NCBI RefSeq assembly: GCF_000194155.1
Contig: NZ_GL877881.1
Location: 450,688 to 514,687 of the forward strand
Direction: 5' to 3'
DNA: 64,000 nt
Source of the DNA: Saccharopolyspora spinosa NRRL 18395
GTDB lineage: Bacteria > Actinomycetota > Actinomycetes > Mycobacteriales > Pseudonocardiaceae
Notes under the pieces: model-generated
The model's input: only the letters and a program-made list of their open reading frames with translations
Told to the model about the DNA's origin: nothing
Database searches by the model: none
Made by a program: the position numbers and the translations under genes
Part shown: positions 43,717 to 51,282 of the stretch, piece after piece
How the letters are laid out: each line of letters opens with the position of its first letter
Numbering within the stretch: position 1 is the stretch's first letter

Positions 43717-44799
43717 TCAGCGCCGGTGAGTGGCACGGGCGGGTGGGGCAACCCCGACGCCGACCTTCATCGCCGATGTCCGTTGGGCGAACTGCGCGGT
43801 CAACCTGGTGAAGTCCCAGTGGTGCTGCGGCACGCTGCTGCAGGTGCCCAAAGTCTGTCCGTTGGCGGGCGGTGTGCATGGGTGGTCTCGGTTGAGCGAC
43901 CAGAACGTGTACCGGGACATGCCGCGGCTGATCGAGTAGTCCAGCAGCGTCTGGAAATCGGCTTGGGTGTAGTACTCGCCGAAGTCCGAGCGCCCATTCA
44001 TCAGCGACATGCCCTCATGAGCGAACGCGGTCGCGCTGTCCCAGCCGAATGTGCTCATCAGGACTCCGTGAAACGCCTCGATCGCGGCGATTTGGCTGCG
44101 GACGTCCGGGAAACCGTTGAACGGCATGATCGAGTAGTTGTTCGGCGTGAAGTGCAAGGACTTGGCCGTGTTCAGCAGGTTCTGCCCCTGCGGTGTCGTT
44201 CCGCTGGGTGCGGCCACGGTGGTGACCGAGATGTACAGGCCAGGGTTCCTCCGCTGCAGGATCTGCGCCGCTCGCACTTCCTTCCTCGTCGCGACGGGGT
44301 CCGAGTACTCCGGCTCTTCGAGGTTGAAGTCGAGCGCCCGGAGAGCGTACTTGTCGATCACTTGCTGGTAGGCGCTGGCCGTAGCCTCCGCGCTGCCGCA
44401 GGTTTGGCCCAAGTTCGTGCCGCCGTAGCCGCCGATCGAAACGGAGACGTCACCGCCGGCCAAGCGCACACCGTCGATGATTCGAGCGACGGCGGTGTCC
44501 GTGGACACCGGGACCGCGCCATCCCAGGTGGGCGTACAGCCTCCACCGCCCCTAGGGGCCTGGATGAACGTCAGCTGGAAGGTCTTCTGCCCTGTCGCAG
44601 CCATCACCTTCGGCAGATCCGGCGGATTTCCGTACAGCGGCGTCACATACGGTGCCGACCCATACCAGTTGGCCGGCAACGTCGGCGGTGCGATGGTCAC
44701 CGGGTTCGTAGAAGCAGCGCTACTGGGCATCGTCCACGATGCTGTTGCAACTCCAACGGAAACCGCCACTGCGGTGGCGAGCGCGGAAAATTTGGGCAC
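43717..44799 (-). CDS. Secreted GH18 chitinase-like protein
   Basis: This 360-residue protein begins with a signal peptide (MPKFSALATAVAVSVGVATA, cleavage likely near SSAAS). The body is a TIM-barrel of glycoside hydrolase family 18: VSVSIGGYGGTNLGQT holds the SxGG motif, and the catalytic-strand region reads LRALDFNLEEPEYSDP. Active GH18 enzymes have DxxDxDxE; here the pattern is D-F-N-L-E, with asparagine for an aspartate, so catalysis is uncertain. FTPNNYSIMPFNGF and MSRYTFWSLNRDHPC fit the later strands. Actinomycete proteins of this subgroup often lack a chitin-binding domain, as here. Confidence 0.85.
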   Translation of the reverse strand: MPKFSALATAVAVSVGVATASWTMPSSAASTNPVTIAPPTLPANWYGSAPYVTPLYGNPPDLPKVMAATGQKTFQLTFIQAPRGGGGCTPTWDGAVPVSTDTAVARIIDGVRLAGGDVSVSIGGYGGTNLGQTCGSAEATASAYQQVIDKYALRALDFNLEEPEYSDPVATRKEVRAAQILQRRNPGLYISVTTVAAPSGTTPQGQNLLNTAKSLHFTPNNYSIMPFNGFPDVRSQIAAIEAFHGVLMSTFGWDSATAFAHEGMSLMNGRSDFGEYYTQADFQTLLDYSISRGMSRYTFWSLNRDHPCTPPANGQTLGTCSSVPQHHWDFTRLTAQFAQRTSAMKVGVGVAPPARATHRR

Positions 44800-45332
44800 A
44801 TGTCCTCCTCATCGGACGGCGCCCTGGCCACGAGGCGGCGCCCCCAACGACGAGAACACCCCAGCGCATCTCGAACGTGTGGAACTCCTGCCACGACGCG
44901 GGACACAGGAAAGCTGCACGGCACCACTCGCCGCTCGTGGTCTCAGGGCTGTCGTTCTCGGTGGCACGACCGACCACAGCGGTTCCAGTGGCAGAGGACA
45001 GCGCGTCCTCAGGTCGTGCCAGGGATCAGAGCTTCTCGATAAGCGCCGAGCTCAGCGCCAACAAGGCCAACAAGCCGAGCCCCGTCGCTCGCTCATCGCC
45101 GTTGAGATGCTCTCAACCAGTCCTCGTGGACCTACATCCTCATCGGGTGCACGACGGGATTCGAATCGCTAATCCTTGGCAAACTCACGCACTGAGATTA
45201 CGGCGAACGGGTGACTACACCCAAGACATCAAAAGCCACCTTGCACCTGTAACCGCGAGAGCTTGCACCTTCTTCTCGGTTCGCCCGCATCAGAGATGGT
45301 TGCAAGCCGTTCCTCGGAAGGCGTTACTCGTC
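44800..45332. other. Intergenic region upstream of the GH18 gene
   Basis: No gene is convincing. The left part carries the GH18 promoter on the minus strand. A short tRNA-3'-end-like sequence occurs near 45141-45175 on the minus strand (GATTCGAATCCCGT) without the rest of a cloverleaf. The right part adjoins repeat copy B. Confidence 0.35.
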
Positions 45333-45840
45333 GAGTCCTTGCGGGGTCGTGTGGACGGTCTCTGGCGGGCGCTGGAGGCGGTGGGCGGGGAATCCTGTAT
45401 GGGCAGCGGCTGGTGGCGGGCCCGCCCAGCCCTGACGGTTCTGGCGTTGACCGCCGGTGCTGGCGGTGCTGGCGGTGACCGCCGGTGCGAAGACGTTCAT
45501 CGAGTCCGCCTCGGCGGAGAGAATCCGCAAGTTCCATTGAAATCGAACCTTCGATTTCAATGGAACTTGCGGACCGTCGGCGTGTCGCACCCCGACACGC
45601 CGATGCCTGTGGACAACCTCCGCAATTTCAATGGAAATCGTGGGCGGGTACGGACGTGCCAGGACCCGCAGCCTGGAAGGTCTTTGTTCTGGACGGAAAC
45701 TTGCGAACCGGATATGGCGCTGGCGCCGACCGAACGGCACAGCCGCCGGTATCGAAACGGTCCACCACCTGGGCAACCTGCCACCCACCTTCCCGCCCGA
45801 AACTACCTAAACCGGATAGGTCAACCTTGCACACGCCCTG
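45333..45840. mobile_element. Non-coding repeat element, copy B, inverted relative to copy A
   Basis: Read on the minus strand from 45840, this begins with CAGGGCGTGTGCAAGGTTGA and follows copy A (6262 onwards) for about 360 bases with few differences; copy A has an extra 20-base duplication near 6328-6360. Homology then jumps, and the last 75 bases (45333-45410) match copy A 6781-6856. The middle of copy A, including its second direct repeat and right terminal repeat, is absent. The 48-nt hairpin is at 45525-45572. The precise end at 45840 matches copy A's end. Confidence 0.6.
45525..45572. repeat. Perfect 48-nt hairpin in element copy B
   Basis: This is the same 23-base perfect stem as at 6550-6597 with a CC spacer. 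Next to it (about 45581-45604) a second stem, CGGCGTGTCG and CGACACGCCG, is also shared with copy A. Confidence 0.75.
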
Positions 45841-46362
45841 CCCATGCACCGGTGGCGGGGTTTGCCTGACGTTCGCCGCCATGCGCAACGACGCGGTTGC
45901 ATCCATCTGTCGTAATGCTCTATGGCAGGCCTCGCAAAATGAGCGATCCGGATACGACGATAGTGCGAATCTTCTTGCAGCGAAGACCGTCATTATTTCA
46001 TGATCTATGGGGTGTGCGACCCAAAAGAGGGGGATTGTGACACGCAACGATGACAAGACGTCGCCGGATTCCGCTATCGATCCGCACAGGGCAGGAGGAA
46101 CTGCGTTGGCGCCCTCCTGATGGTGCCAAATGCGTCAGGCTGAACCTCAGCGCCGCCAGTGCGGTCGGCCTGCGGGGTTTTCAAATCCAACCTGGCTTGG
46201 CTCTTGCCGTGCGCCGATAGAGGCACTCCTTCGCCCTAGCGGCATGCGCCGCCCAGAATGAGCGCTGACCACTACTGTTCAGCCTCAAAGGTTGTGCGTG
46301 GTGCGGAGTTCACTACCCTCCCGTTGGAGGGGGCTGTGGTGTGCTCGTCGAAACTGCCGAGC
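45841..46362. other. Region between the repeat element and the biosynthetic cluster
   Basis: No certain gene. A 27-codon ORF from GTG 46037 to TGA 46120 follows GAGGGGG and is the only well-placed small ORF; its product has no recognisable motif. An ORF from 46258 ends four bases into the first radical SAM gene but has atypical codon use and no ribosome-binding site. Confidence 0.3.
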
Positions 46363-46398
46363 ACGGGATTTCGCCTTAAGACGGGATTTCGCCTTAAG
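46363..46398 (+). repeat. Two tandem 18-bp repeats before the biosynthetic operon
   Basis: ACGGGATTTCGCCTTAAG occurs twice in direct tandem. TTGACA follows at 46400-46405, a good -35 box, though no clear -10 box stands at the usual distance. The repeats are 144 bases before the first gene and could be activator sites. Confidence 0.55.
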
Positions 46399-46541
46399 GT
46401 TGACACGCCTTCCCTGCACCTGTCGCACCTTTCCGGACATTTTTCCGCCGACGAATTTCCGCGGACGACCGAACGCACCGCTGCAGCGCAGGACTGCCGT
46501 GTCGGCGAACCCAGGTTAAGTTTTCGCAGAAAGAAGGAAGC

Positions 46542-47591
46542 ATGACTGTCGCGCTCGACGAATTTCTCGGCGGGCTGTACCGCAGCTTCGGGCCCCCGAA
46601 ACAAATGGGCGAGTCTGCGCCAGCCTCCGATCGGCCCCATTTCTTCCTGCACCGGAACTTCCTGGGTGAGCAGGACCTGGCGATCCTCTTCAACACCAAG
46701 CGATGCCGATACCAGTGCAAGTTCTGCGCGCTTCCGTTCAAGTCCTCCAGGGAGTGGATTCCGGAAGACCAGGTGCTCGCCCAGTTCAAGTACGTGCTGG
46801 AGGAAGACAAGCACGCGCTGGGCGTGTTGGAGAGGGTGACCATCGCCAACGAGGGCTCGGTGTTCGACGAGACGACCTTTCCCGCCGAGGCGCTCACCCA
46901 GATCACGGCGGCCACCCGCAAGCTTCCCCGGGTGCGCAAGCTGGTGTTGGAGACCCGGCTGGAGTTCCTGACGGTCGAGCGTCTGCGGGAGATCGCCGAG
47001 AACAGCAACAAGCAACTCGACATCCTCACCGGATTCGAGACCGTCACGGTGGACCTGCGGGAGCGCGTGCTAGGTAAGCGCGAGCCGCTGGAGAACTTCC
47101 TGCGTGGGCTGGACGCGATGGCCGCCGCCGAGTGCGAGCTGACCGCCTACGTGCTGTTCAAACCAGACCCGGCGATGACAGACGAGGAGGCCTGGATCGA
47201 GGCGGAGAAGGCCATCGACTACCTGCACGAGCACTGCGCCATGCGCGGCGTGCCGCTGACCATCAGGCTCAACCCGATGTACGTGGCCCGCGGTACCCAG
47301 TGGGCGCGCCGGGCCGAGGAACTGAACGGCTACCAGCCGCCGCGACTGTCGGACATCATCGCGCTGGCCGAGAAGAAGCGGAAGGAAGGCATCCCGGTGT
47401 ACCTCGGCCTGACCTCCGAGGGACTGTCCGACGAGGAGAAGACCTACCGCGCCCGCGAGGACTTCACCCGAGGCCTGCTCAAGCAGGGGATCATCATGAA
47501 CGGCGACGGCTCGGTCAGTCCCCGCCAGCACCTGCTGCCGATCACCGACGTCAGCTCCGGCGCTGCCGAGCCGGTGCTGGAACGCAAGTGA
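46542..47591 (+). CDS. Radical SAM enzyme (archaeosine-synthase/TIGR01210-like)
   Basis: This 349-residue enzyme has the radical SAM cluster motif CRYQCKFC at residues 55-62 (C-x3-C-x2-C). The preceding LAILFNTKRC and following IANEGSVFDETTFPAEALTQ, then LDILTGFETVTVDLRERVLG resemble the RaSEA/Elp3-related TIGR01210 group rather than SPASM or B12 types. The start follows AAGAAGGAAGC. It opens a nine-gene rightward cluster and its stop overlaps the GTG of the dioxygenase. It may perform a C-C or C-S bond step on an amino-acid precursor; the reaction is unknown. Confidence 0.85.
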   Translation: MTVALDEFLGGLYRSFGPPKQMGESAPASDRPHFFLHRNFLGEQDLAILFNTKRCRYQCKFCALPFKSSREWIPEDQVLAQFKYVLEEDKHALGVLERVTIANEGSVFDETTFPAEALTQITAATRKLPRVRKLVLETRLEFLTVERLREIAENSNKQLDILTGFETVTVDLRERVLGKREPLENFLRGLDAMAAAECELTAYVLFKPDPAMTDEEAWIEAEKAIDYLHEHCAMRGVPLTIRLNPMYVARGTQWARRAEELNGYQPPRLSDIIALAEKKRKEGIPVYLGLTSEGLSDEEKTYRAREDFTRGLLKQGIIMNGDGSVSPRQHLLPITDVSSGAAEPVLERK

Positions 47592-48529
47592 CCGGCACGT
47601 CGACCTCCTTCGTCCCGGTCATCGACTGCTCGGTGCTGCGCACCGATCCGGCAGATCCCGCGCTCACCGAACAGATCGAGGAGGCGTGTCGGGATTTCGG
47701 TGGTTTCGTCGCCAGCGGCTGCGAGCTCACCGCTACCGGCGAGGCGTTCCGCCAGGCCCGGCGGTTCTTCGAACTACCGGAAGAAGCCCGGCGGGCGGTC
47801 GCGGCCGACCACAACAACCGCGGCTGGACCGAGCACCGCTCTGAGACCAGCCACGGGCGGGAACCCGACGTCAAGGAGGCGTTCCAGGTCGGGTGCGACC
47901 TCGGGTCCGAGCATCCGCTGGTACGGGCCGGCGTTCCGCTGCATGGGCCGAACCGGTGGCCGGAGCTGCCTGGCTTCCAGGTTGGCGTGGAGTCGCTGTT
48001 CGAGCAGATTCAGGGGCTTTGCCGGGGTCTGAGCGTGCCGCTGGCCCGCGGACTCGGCCTGGATTCGGACGGGCTGTGCAAGCACCTGGCCGAGCCGTAC
48101 GCGTCGATGCGGCTGCACCGCTACCGGATGGTCGAACCCGAGACCCCGCGCACCGGCGACGAGTTCGGGCATGCCCCGCACACCGACTTCGGTCTGCTCG
48201 GCATCGTTGTGCAGGAGGAAGGCGCCGGGCTCCAGGCAGAACGTGGCGGCGAGTGGGTTGACGTGCCCGGCGGCGGTGACCTGATCACCGTGATCGTCGG
48301 CGACCTGCTGGCTTGGTGGAGCGGTGGCAGGTACCGGGCCTTGCGGCACCAGGTGCCCACGCCGCGGCAGCGGGACCGGTACTCGATCGCGGCGTTCGTG
48401 AATCCCGCGTTCAACCGGTCGTTGCACCCGCTGAACAACGCCGAAGCGCAACCGCAGCGGTGCGGGAAGTTCATCCTCAATGCCGCACATGGCTCAAAAC
48501 CGCTCCGACCAGTGAGAACGGCTAGGTGA
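47588..48529 (+). CDS. 2-oxoglutarate/Fe(II) dioxygenase, isopenicillin N synthase-like
   Basis: This 313-residue enzyme has a DIOX_N-type start (PVIDCSVLRTDP, CRDFGGFVASG) and a jelly-roll core with the iron ligands H198 and D200 in GHAPHTDFGLL and H254 in YRALRHQVPTP. The R-x-S pair (R264, S266) in RDRYSIAAFVNPAFN is expected to bind 2-oxoglutarate. It should hydroxylate, desaturate or cyclise an intermediate of the cluster's product. The GTG start overlaps the previous stop by three bases, and its own stop overlaps the deaminase-like gene, so translation is coupled. Confidence 0.87.
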   Translation: MTGTSTSFVPVIDCSVLRTDPADPALTEQIEEACRDFGGFVASGCELTATGEAFRQARRFFELPEEARRAVAADHNNRGWTEHRSETSHGREPDVKEAFQVGCDLGSEHPLVRAGVPLHGPNRWPELPGFQVGVESLFEQIQGLCRGLSVPLARGLGLDSDGLCKHLAEPYASMRLHRYRMVEPETPRTGDEFGHAPHTDFGLLGIVVQEEGAGLQAERGGEWVDVPGGGDLITVIVGDLLAWWSGGRYRALRHQVPTPRQRDRYSIAAFVNPAFNRSLHPLNNAEAQPQRCGKFILNAAHGSKPLRPVRTAR

Positions 48530-49143
48530 GGCAGATGGAAGAGGCGTTCAAGCGCGGCCGCGCGCTGCTTGCCGAGCTGGGGTCCGTGGACGGTCAGGTC
48601 GCCGAGCTGGCCAAGCGGCTCGCCGCGGACGAGGGCTCGCCGGACAACGAGCAGGACCCGTGGGTTTGGCTGTGCTGCGTGCTCGGGTTGGTCTCGGTGC
48701 AAGAGGGCAACTACGGCGTCGGCGCGGTGGTCGTGCGCGGCAGCGAGCTGATCTGCGAGGGCCGGAACAAGTTGCTGAGGCCTCGGCTGAACACCTCCGC
48801 GCACGCGGAGGCGCAGGCACTGGACACGTTTGAGGCGCGGTTCGGGGACTTGGCGGCCGGGCACGGGACGGTGCTCTACACCTCGCTGGAGTGCTGTCCG
48901 ATGTGCACGGTCAGGTTGCTGAACTCAGGCATCCGCACGGTGCGGTACGTCGCGCCGGACGGGGACGGCGGCATGGTCGCCAGGATGGACTGCCTGCCGC
49001 CTTATTGGCAGCGCCTTGCCGCCGGGCGGGAACCGCGGCAGGTGTTCGAACCGGCCGACTGCTCTCCCAGGCTGGCCCAGCTCGCCGCCGACGTCTTCGC
49101 CGCGACCGAAAAGCGGCTGAATGACGAGGTCGTCCGGTCCTGA
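48526..49143 (+). CDS. Cytidine/dCMP-deaminase-fold protein
   Basis: This 205-residue protein has the zinc deaminase motifs HAE (93-95, in SAHAEAQAL) and CCPMC (123-127, in TSLECCPMCTVRLLNSGIRT). The usual PCxxC has a cysteine in place of proline, leaving C124 and C127 as ligands beside H93 and E95 as the proton shuttle. Such enzymes act on nucleobases, guanine, or riboflavin precursors; within a peptide cluster it might act on an amidine or guanidine instead. The start is a GTG overlapping the dioxygenase stop. Fold secure, substrate unknown. Confidence 0.8.
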   Translation: MRQMEEAFKRGRALLAELGSVDGQVAELAKRLAADEGSPDNEQDPWVWLCCVLGLVSVQEGNYGVGAVVVRGSELICEGRNKLLRPRLNTSAHAEAQALDTFEARFGDLAAGHGTVLYTSLECCPMCTVRLLNSGIRTVRYVAPDGDGGMVARMDCLPPYWQRLAAGREPRQVFEPADCSPRLAQLAADVFAATEKRLNDEVVRS

Positions 49144-49331
49144 TCCCACGCACAGGGTTTCCGCACCGTCGATGTGACAGCCGTGCGCAGGCCGGTGCGC
49201 CCGGGCAGCGACCCGCCGGCGGCGCTGCTGCTGGCGCACTCGATGCACGAACAGCGCCCAGCGCAGCGAAGCGCGCGAGCGCTGCGGACATGGCTTGCGA
49301 ACAGCACACGAACCCCGGAACGAGGAACGCC

Positions 49332-50030
49332 ATGACTCCGGCGCCCCATCCACCGAGTACCTCGACCCACCCGAACGAAGCCCCGTGCCTGCGGCGGTTC
49401 GCCCCCGTGCGCAGCGGAACGCACTGCGTCTACGCCCCATCCTCCCGGCTGTGGGGCGCTCCGGAATGGGACCGCGACCGCACGCCCGAGGAGAATCTCG
49501 GCGCGATGCTGCCGGTGCTGTGCGACTTCATCGACCAGGCCCGCGCAGCCAACTTGGACGGATTCGTCATCGAGTTGCGCGAGCCCCGCTTCGGCACCAC
49601 CGTGGACGCGCTCGCGCAGACCACGCACGCAGTGTTGAGGTTCCTCAGCGACCACGATCCCGCCAGCGGCCACACCATGAATGCCGCGATCGAGACGGTT
49701 TCTTGGTGCTTCGGCTTCGGTGGCGAGTTGTTCTTCGTGAACACCTTCGGGCCTTGCTACCCGGCGGAGCATTCGCGGTACGCCTTCGGCGCGGATGCGA
49801 GCTACGTTCTGCTGCAACCGCGGCACTCCTTCGGCCGGGTGCTGCGCCCCGGTGAGACTGTGCTGCCAGCCGTCGTGCGGGAGCGCATCCGCCGTGACTA
49901 CGACCGCCACGACCGCGGCTATGACCCACACATCAGCTCCAACCCGTGCGAGGCGTGGCGGGTGGTGCGGCCGCTGGGCGCGGACGATCCGGTGGTGCGC
50001 TGGTGGGAGCTGCCGGCGGTGTTCCCGTGA
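49332..50030 (+). CDS. YqcI/YcgG-family haem-dependent N-hydroxylase (GntA-like)
   Basis: This 232-residue protein matches the YqcI/YcgG family, whose studied members include haem enzymes that N-hydroxylate guanidine groups of arginine-type amino acids (for example in guanitoxin biosynthesis). Family features are a start with CxxxFAPVRSGTHCVYA, then FGFGGELFFVNTFGPCYPAE and HSRYAFGADASYVLLQPRHS, and a C-terminal DYDRHDRGYDPHISSNPCEA. The ATG follows CGAGGAA after a 188-base gap, the largest within the first part of the cluster. The stop overlaps the next GTG. It suggests an N-hydroxylated guanidine or amine in the product; inference from family. Confidence 0.78.
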   Translation: MTPAPHPPSTSTHPNEAPCLRRFAPVRSGTHCVYAPSSRLWGAPEWDRDRTPEENLGAMLPVLCDFIDQARAANLDGFVIELREPRFGTTVDALAQTTHAVLRFLSDHDPASGHTMNAAIETVSWCFGFGGELFFVNTFGPCYPAEHSRYAFGADASYVLLQPRHSFGRVLRPGETVLPAVVRERIRRDYDRHDRGYDPHISSNPCEAWRVVRPLGADDPVVRWWELPAVFP

Positions 50031-51241
50031 ACCAGCCGGCCGGCACCGCCTGGGCCGAAGCGGACGTCGCGGACCTGGCCAGGTTCGCACTCGGCGACCG
50101 GCCCGAGTTCATCGTCGAGTTGCATCTGCGCCCGCGCACCGAGGTGGTGCCGCTGATCGAGCATCGCTCGGCGCGCGACCGGTACGCGCTGCTGCTGGAT
50201 CCGGTCGGCGCGTTGCTGTTCCGTACTCGCAAGCCGCGGCAGTGGATGCTGGCCCAGCAGCTCAGGGCCTTCCCCACGCGGGCGTTCACCGCGGTGCTTG
50301 ACCTGTGCCCGTTACGCGGGGACGTGGAGACGACGCTGTTCAGCTACGCGGTTCCGGAGGCGGGCACCGTGCTGGCGCTGCGCGAGCAGCGGGCCGGCGG
50401 GCTGACCCTGGACATCGCCGGGGAGCAGGTGCCGTTTGACGTGTTCCTCGACTACGCGCAGTGGCAGCGGCTCGCGGTCACCTGGGACTCCGGGACCGGC
50501 CAGGCTCGTCTGTACCAGGACGACGGCGCAGCACGGGTCACCGCCGAGGCAACCGGCAAACCGCTGCCGCCGCTGGACGTCCCGGTCTCGACGCGGACAG
50601 CGGCGCGCGGTGCGGAGCTGCCGCCCGGTGGCTCGCTGGTCGTCGGGCAATACCAGGGCGCGCCCGGGGTGCTGGGCGAGTTCGACCTGCGGCGCGGCTT
50701 GCGCGGCGCGGTCTCCGAGGTCGATGTGTGGGCGGACAGCGGCGGACCGGTCAATCGTCCTCAGTGGACCTCCGAGCCGAGTCCGGGAGCTGTCGGACGC
50801 TGGCGGTTCACCGCGGGCGGCCTCGCCGTCGGTGAGGCGCCAGGCTCAAACGGAGCGGCAAGCCCCGCGCATTTGGGCGGATTCGGCCCGGGCGAACTGC
50901 GCGACGTGCGCGCCTACCGGGTGGTGGCAGTGCTCGGCAACCGCGCGTGGACGTCCCGGTCCGCATTGCCCGTCGGCGGCACCCATCGGATCGAACTGCG
51001 CGGCACTGGCGGAGACCCCGAGCTGCTCGTCGACGGGGCGCCGCTGGCGCTGGATCCGCTCGATCCCCGCGACCTGCCCTGTTTCGACGCCCCGCGGTTC
51101 CGCATCGGACCGGTGCAGGACGTGAGCCGGGTGCGCCTGGATCGCGGCGGGGCGAAGGCGCATGAATTCATCACTGCCGACCGCTCCGGCGACCGGCTGA
51201 TCGCCCGATCCGGCAGCCCAGATCTGGGCTTCGAGCAATGA
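50027..51241 (+). CDS. LamG/concanavalin-like domain protein
   Basis: This 404-residue protein appears to consist of two beta-sandwich lectin-like halves. The first has FDVFLDYAQWQRLAVTWDSG with TGQARLYQDDGA, the classic LamG strand pattern, and GEFDLRRGLRGAVSEVDVWA. The second has HRIELRGTGGDPELLVDGAP. There is no signal peptide or membrane helix, so it is probably cytoplasmic, unlike most LamG proteins. It overlaps the N-hydroxylase stop by four bases and ends 41 bases before the carbamoyltransferase. A scaffold or unusual enzyme role in the pathway is possible; I cannot give a function. Confidence 0.65.
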   Translation: MNQPAGTAWAEADVADLARFALGDRPEFIVELHLRPRTEVVPLIEHRSARDRYALLLDPVGALLFRTRKPRQWMLAQQLRAFPTRAFTAVLDLCPLRGDVETTLFSYAVPEAGTVLALREQRAGGLTLDIAGEQVPFDVFLDYAQWQRLAVTWDSGTGQARLYQDDGAARVTAEATGKPLPPLDVPVSTRTAARGAELPPGGSLVVGQYQGAPGVLGEFDLRRGLRGAVSEVDVWADSGGPVNRPQWTSEPSPGAVGRWRFTAGGLAVGEAPGSNGAASPAHLGGFGPGELRDVRAYRVVAVLGNRAWTSRSALPVGGTHRIELRGTGGDPELLVDGAPLALDPLDPRDLPCFDAPRFRIGPVQDVSRVRLDRGGAKAHEFITADRSGDRLIARSGSPDLGFEQ

Positions 51242-51282
51242 CCCGTGCAAACCCGCCCAGACCACCGAGGAGCTGATCTCGC

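Noticed and set aside
45141..45175. Minus-strand sequence like the 3' half of a tRNA (GATTCGAATCCCGT)
   Set aside because: The T-arm does not pair properly and no D-arm, anticodon arm or acceptor stem can be built around it. It could be an attachment-site remnant, but nothing confirms this.
46258..46545. 95-codon ORF ending inside the start of the first radical SAM gene (ATGA overlap)
   Set aside because: There is no ribosome-binding site, codon use is atypical for this genome, it runs through the tandem repeats and the promoter-like TTGACA, and no motif is visible.
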